From assembly GCA_905221605.1 (NCBI GenBank), contig CAJNDS010002158.1:558001-622000 (forward strand): DNA of 64,000 nucleotides, in the 5' to 3' direction. Shown here piece after piece: positions 42,245-52,132 of the stretch (position 1 is its first letter; every line of letters starts with the position of its first letter). The notes below the pieces were generated by a model. That model was not told the origin of the DNA and did not search any database. It saw nothing but the letters and a program-made list of their open reading frames with translations. Source of the DNA: Symbiodinium natans. Its lineage: Eukaryota; Sar; Dinophyceae; Suessiales; Symbiodiniaceae. Made by a program: the position numbers and the translations under genes.

Positions 42245-42640
42245 AAATCTTCTTCCTCACGAAGACGTGGTTGATGCACATATATTTGTCTATACATATA
42301 TTCTGTTTGGGGTATAGATAGCTCAAGGCACCTCAACCAACGACGTTGCCATTTGAGAAAGAGCAGGGTGGCCGGTGCGATTTTGGGGCTGATCCGACAA
42401 AACCTCAAAAATAGGGTTCTCCAGCCGAACTCACCGAACACTCGAAACACGCCAGCGCAGAGTCTCCGAGCTTTTGGTGGCGTTTGGGGACCCTGCCCTC
42501 GTGTGCAAGCCTAACTGCACGGGGCGCTAGCCCTACATTCGGGTCCCCTGCGGCAAGTAGTCAAAAAAGTCTAAGCCCTAAACCCTAAACCTCAAATAAA
42601 AAACCACCCTCTTCCCCAGAATAGGCCCATTGAATAGGCA
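42245..42640. other. unique segment, nothing recognised
   Basis: Open minus frame 42220-42450 has no domain. Only a short CCCTAAA patch near 42575. Confidence 0.4.
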
Positions 42641-42714
42641 CAACTTTTGAAGAGAGCCCCTCCAGCCTCTCCCGCAACAATAGGCACAGTTTTGCAGAGA
42701 GCCGCGCTTCCAGC

Positions 42715-42790
42715 ATGGTGGAAGAGAGCTCATCGTTTGTCTCCGAACCCGGATTTTCGAAGCGAGCTGCCAGCCGACGAGCCGGAGGCC
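42715..42790 (+). CDS. candidate exon, unrecognised
   Basis: Unique GC-rich sequence before a TTTGGGG/TTTAGGG array. One frame reads MVEESSSFVSEPGFSKRAAS, but the other two frames are also largely open. Boundaries are guesses. Confidence 0.25.
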
Positions 42791-43074
42791 TGCTTGTTGG
42801 GGGTTTGGGGTTTAGGGTTTGGGAAGTTTGGGGTTTCGGGTTTGGGGGTTTAGGGTTTGGGGTTCAGGGTGAAGGTGCTGGGGTCCGGGGCTTGAGGTTT
42901 TGGGCGTCTCGGAGGCCTAGTCTCCTAGACCCACTTTGTAACCCCCATTCTACCTAGGTCTCTTAGGAGGCCTCTCCTGCCCCCTCTCCACTCTGCTTTA
43001 AACCTACAAAGCTTAAACCGGACCAGGGGTCCCTCACCCCGAGGCCCCCAAACCCACCTTGGGATGGATTCGAG

Positions 43075-43118
43075 GCGCTGCACGGGCGCGATGATGCCCA
43101 GCTGCGCCTCCCTACCGG
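43075..43118 (+). CDS. candidate exon, unrecognised
   Basis: AG|G acceptor and GG|GC donor. Reads ALHGRDDAQLRLPT. No domain recognised. Confidence 0.35.
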
Positions 43119-43196
43119 GCGCGGGACTCAGATGGGATTGGTTTTGGGCTTCGGGTTGGGGGCTCGACGGGTCCCAAGTCTACTACACAAGATAGG

Positions 43197-43285
43197 GGCG
43201 GGAGGAATTACTGACAGTGTTCCCTTATGGTCCCTCTGTAATTATGCTATAAGAACCCTATTCTAAGTATTAGGTACATGGCCCC
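43197..43285. mobile_element. palindromic element, family C
   Basis: AATTACTGACAGTGTTCCCT, TATGGTCCCT, TATGCTATAA and CCCTATTCTAAGTATTAGG match the copies at 10883 and 61050. Confidence 0.6.
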
Positions 43286-43371
43286 TTCGGGGGTTCGCAG
43301 AGGATGAGCCTGCCTTGCCCCAAGCCCTGAACGCTAAGCCTTGTGAACGCTGAACCCTAAACCGTGGGGGG

Positions 43372-43446
43372 GTTTAGGGTTTAGGGTTTAGGGTTTAGGG
43401 TTTAGGGTTTAGGGTTTAGGGTTTAGGGTTTAGGGTTTAGGGTTTA
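43372..43446 (+). repeat. TTTAGGG array
   Basis: About 11 perfect units; a CCCTAAA array follows at 43518-43605. Confidence 0.95.
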
Positions 43447-43654
43447 GCTCACCCCTCAAGGGACTGCCGGAGGGTCCCTTAGTAATGCAGGGTGGGAATC
43501 AGATTGAGGGTCTTATATCCCTAAACCCTAAACCCTAAACCCTAAACCTTAAACCCTAAACCCTAAACCCTAAACCCTAAACCCCAAACCCCAAACCCCA
43601 AACCCTTCTACAATCCCTCCCCATTTCCCTTAAAGCCCTCAACCCTCAAAGAAG

Positions 43655-43719
43655 GATTGCAAACGAACCCAGGCGGCTCGTCGTTGCCGCTCGGCAGACC
43701 GTGGCGTGCGCAACTCGGG
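43655..43719 (+). CDS. candidate exon, unrecognised
   Basis: AG|G acceptor; ends where G|GTTTAGGG begins. Frames read DCKRTQAARRCRSADRG or RIANEPRRLVVAARQTVA. A basic Cys-containing segment like the last helix of an HNH domain is conceivable, but the spacing does not fit. Confidence 0.35.
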
Positions 43720-43764
43720 GTTTAGGGTTTAGGGCTTAGGGCTTAGGGCTTAGGGTTTAGGGTT

Positions 43765-43912
43765 TGCATTGTTTGTAGGGTATGTAGGGCTTGTAGGGTT
43801 TGTAGAGTTTGTAGGGTTTGTAGGGCTCGTAGGGTTTGTAGGGTTTGTAGGGTATGTAGGGCTTGTAGGGTTTGTGGGGTTTGTAGGGTTTGTAGGGTTG
43901 TAGGGTTTGGCG
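43765..43912 (+). repeat. TTTGTAGGG 9-bp tandem
   Basis: About 16 units of (T/A)TTGTAGGG, a telomere-like unit enlarged to 9 bp. Minus-frame peptide NPTNPT is an artefact. Confidence 0.93.
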
Positions 43913-44130
43913 TTCCAGGGCTGAGCGCTCTCCAGCCTCGACCTCAAAGAGTAAAGACCTCCCAAAGGTACTTTCAGAAGAAGCCCTCCAGCGCCCTAAA
44001 ACCCGAAGCCCTAAACCCCAAACCCTCAACCCTAAACCCTAAAGCCCTAAAACCCTAACCCTAAAACCCTAAACCCTCAAACCCGAAATCCCCAACCCTC
44101 AGCCCAAAGCCTCCGAAACTCAGCCTCCAG

Positions 44131-44196
44131 GTTCCTCTGCGGATGCATTGTGTTCAGACGACTGTCGCTGGCCGCCGCAATCGCCCCCTTCCTGCG
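44131..44196 (+). CDS. candidate exon, unrecognised
   Basis: AG|GTTCC acceptor; the donor is the GT of GTTTAGGG. All three frames are open over 66 nt; one is hydrophobic (FLCGCIVFRRLSLAAAIAPF). Supported only by splice signals and array flanks. Confidence 0.33.
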
Positions 44197-44204
44197 GTTT
44201 AGGG

Positions 44205-44400
44205 TGTTACTCGTAGGGTTTTAGGGTTTAGGGCGTAGGGTTTTAGGGTTTAGGGTTTTAGGGTTTTAGGATTTAGGGTTTTAGGGTTTTAGGGTTTTCG
44301 GGTTTTAGGGTTTTAGGGGTTTAGGGGTTTAGGGGTTTAGGGGTGTATATATGGTTTTAGGGTTTCGGGTTTAGGGTTTCAGGGTTTCAGGGTTTAGGGG
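44205..44400 (+). repeat. TTTTAGGG/TTTAGGG mixed array
   Basis: Eight-base TTTTAGGG units alternate with TTTAGGG and TTTAGGGG, following the 44131 candidate exon. Confidence 0.9.
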
Positions 44401-44446
44401 TTTTAGTTAGAGTTTTAAGCTGCCACCTTCGTGTTCCAAGCCTTAC

Positions 44447-44581
44447 ATGGAGGTTCATGGGCATTGACAGGTAGTGTTTTGGGTTTAGGGTTCAGGGTTT
44501 AGGGATATAAGTATGGTAACTATACTTATAACCGAATTTAGGCTCCTTGTAACCCTACTTATAAGCACCATTGAACCTCCA
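44447..44581. mobile_element. palindromic element, family D
   Basis: TGGAGGTTCATGGGCATTGA at the left and CTTATAAGCACCATTGAACC TCC at the right. A half copy (TTGGAGGTTCATGGGTGCTT, ATAAGTAGGG) lies at 25975-26002. Confidence 0.6.
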
Positions 44582-44797
44582 AATATCATGAATCAGCAGA
44601 GGGTTCCCTGCTTGTTCCTGTGCGGCTTGGGAGCCTAATAACCTATACTGGAGAGTTCCGAGAGTTCCTGGTTCGTCACATGTCAAAGGTTTCCACGAAC
44701 TGGCCCTGAATGGGGTACATGTCAAGTAGGCTCAATGAAAAGGAGCCCTGCGCGCCTCAATCGGTAGAGCTGAGGGCCGGGGGTGTTCGGATATGCT

Positions 44798-44823
44798 CGA
44801 GAGAGAGAGAGAGAGAGAGAGAG
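44798..44823. repeat. (GA)n microsatellite
   Basis: About 12 GA dinucleotides. Confidence 0.9.
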
Positions 44824-45330
44824 TGTCTCCGACGGAGCAGGACAGCGCCTTCTGATCACACTGGGTAATGGGCTGTAGTAGGCACGTGTGCTCAGTAGGG
44901 AAGTTTCCTCCGATCAAGCTGCGCCCACAGAGAAGACTGAGGTGATGTTCAAGTCGCATTCCTGGCTGCCATGTGGGGAATGACCCCAGTGCAACATCTT
45001 GTGGAGATGGTGATGCCTCAGTGCAGATTGGGGGAGGCGCCTCGATGAGCACTAAGCAACCCCCTCCCCAAAAGAAAAAACAGCTCCCAAAACCCCGAAC
45101 CCCGAAACCTAAACCCTAAACCCCAAACCCCAAACCCCAAACCCCAAATCCCCAAATCTCCAAACCCCCAAATCCCCAAATCTCCAAGCCCCCAAACCCC
45201 CAACCCCCAACCCCCAAACCCAGCGCAGAATCAGGGGTCGCAGGCTCTTGGTCCGGTTTATTTGCAAATACCGGGGCACCGGACCGCAGCCCTGCTTCGA
45301 TCTACACCAGCACCCTCCTAATACGGGTTG

Positions 45331-45435
45331 GAGTAAATACTAGTACTATTCCCTTATGTTTTAGGGTTTTAGCGTTTAGTGGTCCCTTTAAAAATATACT
45401 ATAACAACACCCCAAAATCCTATTCTAATGGTTCA
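45331..45435. mobile_element. family C element interrupted by TTTAGGG-like sequence
   Basis: TACTAGTACTATTCCCTTATG and GGTCCCTTTAAAAATATACT are separated by about 24 nt containing TTTTAGGGTTTTAGCGTTTA that other copies lack. Confidence 0.6.
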
Positions 45436-45439
45436 GGTA

Positions 45440-46150
45440 GAGTTTACTGTGATTGTTTTCTTACTATGTTAGGGTATGAATTGTTGTGCAAGTATTTTTA
45501 CAATCTCTATTACTTTATAAGTATAATACTATATTGATTGCACCATCTTTACTATATTACCATATTACCATGCTACTATATCATCATATTACTACTTGAC
45601 TGCTTTTACTTACTATCTTATCATATTACCATGATCTATTGCATTATCTAGCTACTGTCCCCAGGCCCCACCAGGTCCTCCACCCGGCGCCCTGTCAGGT
45701 GACTGCTCGGACTGAGCTTGCCGCGGACTTGCCTTCCACCATTCGCTGCACCTGCCCGGCCATGCCGATCAGCTGCAAGAAGCAAGCGCAGCTGCACAGC
45801 GCGCGGGGCAGGCGGTGCCTGCCTGTGTTTGCCGGCTGCGCTGCCGGCGCCGGGGCGCCGGTCCCCTGAGCATGAGGGATCTTACGCGGCTGTCTCCCGA
45901 CCACGCGCTCGGCAGCGCAGACGATGGAGGGAAGCTGAGCCTGGCTCGCTGCTAGGTGCTTTGCCTGTGCGACCCCTCCAAGTGCAAGGAGCTGCGCTCG
46001 GCTTCTGAGAGGTGGGCTAACACTATCTATGCCGGCCCTGGCCCATGGCGTTTAAGACGAGAAGTTTCAATCACTCCACGCCGACTTATGGTAAAATGCC
46101 TTCCCATCGTTGCGGGTAGCCGCAGCTTCTCGACCGTTTTTTGAGAGGTA
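45440..46150. other. AT-rich then GC-rich unassigned segment
   Basis: 45440-45650 is AT-rich with TATTACCAT-type words. 45655-46150 is GC-rich with open plus frames (ELAADLPSTIRCTCP; MRDLTRLSPDHALGSADDGG) but no recognised domain. Confidence 0.35.
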
Positions 46151-46204
46151 TGTTTCTTTGTTTCATATGTTGGTTTTGCTTTGAGTTGCACTTACGGGGT
46201 GCTA

Positions 46205-46358
46205 CCCTTCACCCTAAACCCTAGACCCTCAATCCTGAACCCTAAACCCTAAACCCTACACGCTAAGCCCTAAACCCTAAACCCTAAACCCTAAACCCTG
46301 AACCCCGAACCCTAAACCCTAAACCCCAAACCCTAAACCCTAAACCCTAAACCCTCTC
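46205..46358 (-). repeat. CCCTAAA array
   Basis: About 21 units with CCCTGAA and CCCCAAA variants. Confidence 0.93.
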
Positions 46359-46538
46359 AAAGCTGAGGAGAGCTAGATTGGCCTGGCCTGTCAGTCGCTT
46401 TCGTGGGGGCGGAGGTCGGCGGTGAGAGACTCCGCGCGCGGCTCACTTTGCCTGAGATGGTGGCGGCCTGATGGCGGGCCCCAGCCCGCCCCCCTCCTAA
46501 ACTTTCTTGGAAAGAGCACGGTGTCCTTGGAACATCAG

Positions 46539-46627
46539 TATCTTGGTAGCCCAGTGGTACCCCTTTTCCCTTTTTTTGTGCACGAAGGGTGCCCTTATTC
46601 TAATATGGCAACTGGGCTACCAAGATA
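46539..46627. mobile_element. 89-bp hairpin element
   Basis: TATCTTGGTAGCCCAGT is followed 55 nt later by its exact reverse complement ACTGGGCTACCAAGATA. Likely a solitary MITE-like palindrome. Confidence 0.7.
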
Positions 46628-46684
46628 TGTTTGTTTATGTTTGTTTGAACGTCCTGGAAGGGAGGTGGCCTGGGATAGTTAGAT

Positions 46685-46760
46685 GAGGCAACGGTGCCTC
46701 GTTGGCATGCTTACCTCTAACGCCAGACAGTTGAAACGCCTGAGGGTTCGAACTGGGGGA
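46685..46760 (+). pseudogene. possible tRNA-derived (SINE-like) fragment
   Basis: TTAACGCC-like stem, AACGCCAGACAG and a box-B-like GGGTTCGAACT resemble the middle and T-arm of a Leu/Ser-type tRNA, but the T-stem does not pair and the acceptor stem is absent. Confidence 0.22.
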
Positions 46761-47240
46761 TGTATTGACGGCTTTTGTACTCAGGGATGGTGTTGCGCAT
46801 TTAAGCCTTCCCATGGCGCATTGCTGAGAGAACCAAAGAGAGGAATGTTCCAATGAGCTTTTTCCTATGGACATCTAACATTCCCCAAACACAAACTATT
46901 CCCACACAACTCGATAGAATCCTTGGCAAGGCCAGGGCGTTAACATTTTCTTGATTGAAGCCTCTGCATCCGCATCGACTTTGGATGGGGTTCTAGTTTC
47001 GTAAAGTTCCTAGGTACCATGGTACAAAGGTTCGAAGAAAATCCCAAGTTCACGGGAAGATGCAGGCCAGCACGGCGTGCTACCCTCCCACAAGAACAAG
47101 AATGTTCAGCAACAGTGAAAACATGATGAAACCAACAAATCTAGAATATTCGCCCCCCCCCCCCTCCCCCGATCCCAGCATCCCTCAACCCTCACCCCTA
47201 AACCTGAAGCCCGAAACCCTAAGCTCCCCACCCCATAGCA

Positions 47241-47330
47241 GCTTGGGAGAACTACGGGGCAGAAGCCTGCCGAAGGGTCTGGCTGAGTGCATGCGGGCCC
47301 AGAGCTCCACGGGCCAAGAGACCCCATGGT
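47241..47330 (+). CDS. candidate exon, unrecognised
   Basis: Open frame SLGELRGRSLPKGLAECMRA then QSSTGQETPWS, directly before a GGAGGGTTT tandem tract. Boundaries are approximate and no domain is recognised. Confidence 0.3.
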
Positions 47331-47337
47331 CCCTAGG

Positions 47338-47492
47338 GGGTTTGGAGGGTTTGGAGGGTTTGGAGGGTTTGGAGGGTTTTGGAGGGTTTGGAGGGTTTGG
47401 AGGGTTTGGAGGGTTTGGAGGGTTTGGAGGGTTTGGAGGGTTTTGGAGGGTTTTGGAGGGTTTGGAGGGTTTGGAGGGTTTCAGGGTTTCAG
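47338..47492 (+). repeat. GGAGGGTTT 9-bp tandem
   Basis: About 16 units, ending in TTTCAGGG and TTTAGG. Lies between two candidate exons, so it may be the 5' array of an intron. Confidence 0.93.
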
Positions 47493-47515
47493 GGTTTCAG
47501 GGTTTAGGCCCCAAG

Positions 47516-47580
47516 AGCTTCTCCGGGCATACGAGGTATCGCCTGCACTTCACGGACGAGACGCGCAAGCCCATGGCTTC
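47516..47580 (+). CDS. candidate exon, unrecognised
   Basis: Starts after TTTAGGCCCCAAG. One frame reads SFSGHTRYRLHFTDETRKPM; a second frame is open too. The 3' boundary is unclear. Confidence 0.3.
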
Positions 47581-48364
47581 AGAATCTTGTGGAAGACTCC
47601 TTCTTTGCAGGGCCTAGTGCTTCGGGCTTCGGGCTTAGGGCCCAGGGCTTAGGGCTTAGGGTACTTAAGCGCCAGTCGAGCAATTCGGGTGCGAAGATCC
47701 CGGCCTTGAGATGTAGACGGGACTTCGCCCGCTATGCTAAAGAAACTCGCATGTGCCTTAAGCCCCAAACCCTAGGCCCTAGACCCGAAGCCCTGAAAAA
47801 CGGCTTCTTCAAACGTGCCTCGAAGGCTGAGAAGCTTAGCCCTCCTCCCCCGCCCGCGCCGCGGCCGGCTCTGAAAATGGGAGCACTTCTTGCCTTACAT
47901 GACCACCGGCCTCCCTCCCCTTTTTGAGGCCAACATGCAAAAGTATTCTGGATCCCCCCCCCTAAGCCTGCGAAAGCCCTGCGCTTTCAGGGGCGCAGGA
48001 GTGACTTGAGGGCGTCAGCGTGTCCGAGCCCACCGGCTGGTGAAGGCCGATGCCAGCCGTGAGCTGCCCCTCCTTACAGCCGGCCCAACGGCTTCAAAAT
48101 CGGTTTGGGCTTTCGGAGTTTTAGGGTTTTGGGTTCCGAGGGGTTTTGCGAGCTTGCTGGCCAGTGAGGCCTTTCGTGCAAACTTGCATCTGCCACCGAG
48201 ACTTTCTCAAGCTGGAGTTTTTGGATCCAGGGCCACCGCACTCAAAGCGCCCGCCTGCCCAGACAAGGGAGGGCCCTTGGCAGGGCCACGGGCAAGCAGC
48301 AGGAGCCCGGAAGTTTTGTCACCCTAAACCCTAAACCCTAAAATCCGAAGCCCCAAACCCTAAG

Positions 48365-48501
48365 CTGCTAATGATCTTGGACCCGAACATGCCACTGCCC
48401 ACGATCGACGCACGGCGCAGGCACCACCATGCCATAAGATGCAGAGCAGCCCAGATACTCGTCGAAGCGCTGCTCGAGTTTGCTGGTCCTCCACCTCGCA
48501 G
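48365..48501 (+). CDS. candidate 137-nt exon, unrecognised
   Basis: Begins right after CCCTAAG and ends AG|GTTCCC. Reads LLMILDPNMPLPTIDARRRH then HHAIRCRAAQILVEALLEFA, GPPPR. Longest convincing candidate outside the helicase gene. The RCRAAQILVEALLEF part looks helical. No family recognised. Confidence 0.5.
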
Positions 48502-48504
48502 GTT

Positions 48505-51500
48505 CCCGAAGGCCTAAACCCCAAAAACCCTAAAACACATGGTTTGGGAGTTTTGGGGTTTCGGCCTTTTGGCCTGCTACTGTCTTCCGCCGGAAAGGCG
48601 CGCCCAGCCCAGGCTTAGGGTGCTAAAACATGCAGGACTTCGGATTCAAAGTTCCGGCTGTTTAGACTCTCATTCCATTTCTTATCTCAGCCATCTGGCT
48701 GCCTCGGCCCCTTGAAGTTCAATGGTCTTTGGCCGTCCGCCGACGTTGATGGCCATTAGCAGAAGCTGCACCCGGTGTCGCAGCCCTGTTTCTCGATCTC
48801 CCTCCGGTCATGAACCGACACCATCCTCCGAATTCCCGGCGCCAGGGAAGCCGCGGGGGCCCCAAAGTATCCCTTCGCACAGCTTCGTGGCACGCACCGC
48901 GCGGCCCCAGGCTTTGCCCCCAGAGAGGCCTCCCAGAGATGCAAAGAGGGTTTTTATTAGCTGCATGCTTGCTTGGATGTCCTTCTTCCGCCTGGACCGG
49001 CTGTGTCTAGCTTTGTGCTACGCGGCGGCCGGATTTCAGGGCCCCGCGCAGCAGTTCTCGGCGACGCCGTTCCTCTTGTCGCCAAGGCCCTCCTTCCATG
49101 GCACGAAGCGCTCCCATCAAAAGCACCCGGAGCATCGAAATCAGGGCACCGGGCCATGACCCGCAATCCGAAACGGAGTTTAGAGTGGACTCTGACCGCC
49201 TTCAAAGGATGTCCCCCAGGCATCCGCAGGGTGCCTTCCAGGCACTGCGCGAGGGTTTTAGTCACCGAGAGCGGGGGCTTTGCTGTGAGGTGTGTGCTGA
49301 AAATGCGACTGTTCAGAGAGCTTTGGGTTGGGTGGGTGGTTCCCATGGGAATGCGACCTCCTCGGCACTTTCCCGCACCCCCCCGCAAGCTCCGCCCGAT
49401 TCCTTGAGGGCTTAAAGGTCGGATTGCAGCAGGAGCACTAGCCGTGGGCCAGGAGCTTTAGCTACGATCGACCTGTCAAAAGGGCCTCAATGCCATGCAG
49501 ATGCCAACATTTTCCAAGGGGCGCCGGCTTTTTTGCGCATGGGCGTGACGTACTGGGTAGATGTGGAAGTCGTACCGCAAGGCGGCAGTTGTGCGTCCAA
49601 AGCCTTTGGTTGAAGATGGTTTTAGACTGTGCTACAGGTCCTTGGGAAAGGCAATCGCGAAGGTACACTTCTGCGACAGACACAAACCCACTCGGTTTAG
49701 GGTTTAGGGTTTTGGGTTTTGGCCCCCCATAAACACGAAGCACCAGCGCGGCCCCGCAACCGATGCGTGGCTGCAAGCTCGTCGATGTGACCAAGTAGCA
49801 CCCGGAACATGCACTTGGCACACTTGGCAAGACTGGCACGACGAGTCTTGATGAGCGAGGTGTCCAAGCCTGTGCGGTCGAAACCCGGATGCCACCTGTG
49901 GAGCCAGGTTCGGCCAAGCAGACAGGCAACGCGGCATCGAAAGCTTTCGTTGATCTGAGCACGGGGAGACAGGCAGGGAGAGCAAAAGCTGTGGATGCTC
50001 ACATCATCCCGGCTTGCAGCATGGGCTTTCTGCAAGTTTCATTCGAGCGCAAAGCTCCCGTGGCCCTGGTCCTTGGCTTTACGCATGGAGGCTCGCGAGG
50101 CTTGTTCTGTGTGCTGTGGGGGTAGACACCTTCTGCCGAAGGAAGTGTTTCCAGGGGCCAGAGCCCCCAAAACTGTACCCTAAACCTTGGCAATTGGCTA
50201 TTGCTTCAGTGCCCTCGAGAAGCAGGGCACGCGCGCGCGCGCAGAAGATTGTTCAAAGAGGGCTGGCTACCCTAAGTCGGGGCGGAGGTTCCAGGTTTCG
50301 GGGTGGTGCCGAACCCCTTGAAAGATTGAGTTTTTTTCCGCAGGGACTGAGCTTGCTGCTTAGACTGCTGCGGGTGCTGGTTGTTACGCATGTCGGTCGG
50401 GCTGGTCCAAGAATGACCCGAAGTGCCAAGTTTAACAAACATGTAGACTTGGGTTTTAGGCTGGTTGCAGGTCGGACCTGTAGAGCTGCCCCGTTTTTGA
50501 CGCAGGTTGCGCATGTTTTGACGGGGTCAGAGCAGCCATGATCTGCGCTGGACAAGTTCGCGGCATCCTCCAACAATCAGCTTGCAGCCTCCTCATATTG
50601 CACGCGAGGGCCCGTCAGGAAACACCATCTTGCTTCCAGCGCAGGGCTCATGCGAAAGCTCATGTCCCCCTGAGAGTTGTTTTTTGTGGTACAGGGGCTG
50701 TGCAGACAGAGAAAAATCGAGCCAGCGTTGCGACAATGTTGAGGATATCGGGGGGAAATCCAGGGTATGGCTTCCTTATGAAGGAGCCGGGACCTTCCCA
50801 AGATCCAGCCAGAGGCTTCCTTAGCCTCCTTGCATCCTAAGCATCAAGGACTCCGTTTCTTCAGGATCCACCCGGGGTAATTTAGACATCCGGGCTTCGA
50901 GGGCTGAAGTCACTGGGATTGCTGCCCTTTTGCCCTTGAGGTTAAAAAAAAACAGACAAGGTGCCGCAACCTGGGTGGAGTCCAGCTCCCTAAGCCGGCT
51001 ATGCCCTCATGATTTCTTAGGGCCTCGGGCCCTGGCGCTAAGACCTGAGCCCTCAGACCCAGGCCCGGCCCCTTTCCGGGGTCGGCTGGGCCATGCTGTC
51101 TGGTGCCGGCTCGCAAGCAACCGCGAGGCACTTCTGCGTGAGTGAGCAACGCGGCTCCATAGCCGTGTAAGCAGTTGGCCCTTGCATTCGATTGCCAGGC
51201 CTGGGACCCTAAGCCACATCATCGGTCGCACCGAAGGCTGCCAGTGTCAGGTAAGATGTTCAGGCAGACGCCTGCCAGGGCGTGAGAAAAGGGAGGTGGC
51301 CTGCTGGGGCCCCAGCAGTTGTGTGCAAAGTGACGGCACTTGATTCAGGCACCGTACCCCCTTGGCTCTTATCGAGGCTGGCACTCACCGAGGCCTCACA
51401 TCACCCAGAGGCGGTGCTGTCGTGTCATTTTGGGTGGCCTTCAAAGGCCGCGGTGCGCTGTGCTGCCTTGTAAGCCCTTGCCTCACCTGAAGCCCGAAAG

Positions 51501-52099
51501 TCTCCCACAAGTCCTTGAAGACTTGAGGACCCTAAGCCCGAAGCCCAGAAACCCTATAGCCCAGCCGCCCACAACAGCAGCCTCCCGGCTCCACAACGTG
51601 GCCTCCGGCAGGTTCCCTGGGAGCATGTGCTCTTGGTCTTTAATGGAAGTCGCCCACGCTCTGCCCCAAAAATGAGGTTCGCACCATGCGCAGCTCCCCG
51701 TCGGATCACTCCGCCCTCTGAGGTTCCCCTCACTTCTGTGTGTTGGAAACTGTTGCCTGGAAGAAGCCGCTCCATCGTCAAGGTACTCTCAAGAGGTCTT
51801 GGGGGCCTAGGAAGTGGCGCGGTTGCACCTACTCCGGCTTGCTGAAGCCGCCTGGTTGTAAGGCCTTCGTTGGGGCGTCGAACCCAAGTTGGGTCCCCTG
51901 GTTGCATTCTGGGAGGAAGCGGCATCCACTCAGCTGCTCCGCTCCATTGCTGCATACTACGCGCCTGTAGGGCTCTGGGCTTCAGGGTTTCGGGCCTAGG
52001 ACTTTTGGTTCTGCATCCGCAATGGCGCCACGGCGCAAGGCCATTTTCGGACCTTCATCCCGCCTGCGATGCATTGTTGCGGGCCACCACGTCGCTCCG

Positions 52100-52132
<33 letters not shown>

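Noticed and set aside
44745-44775. tRNA D-arm-like CTCAATCGGTAGAGC
   Set aside because: No anticodon arm, T-arm or pairing acceptor stem follows; a (GA)n tract begins instead.
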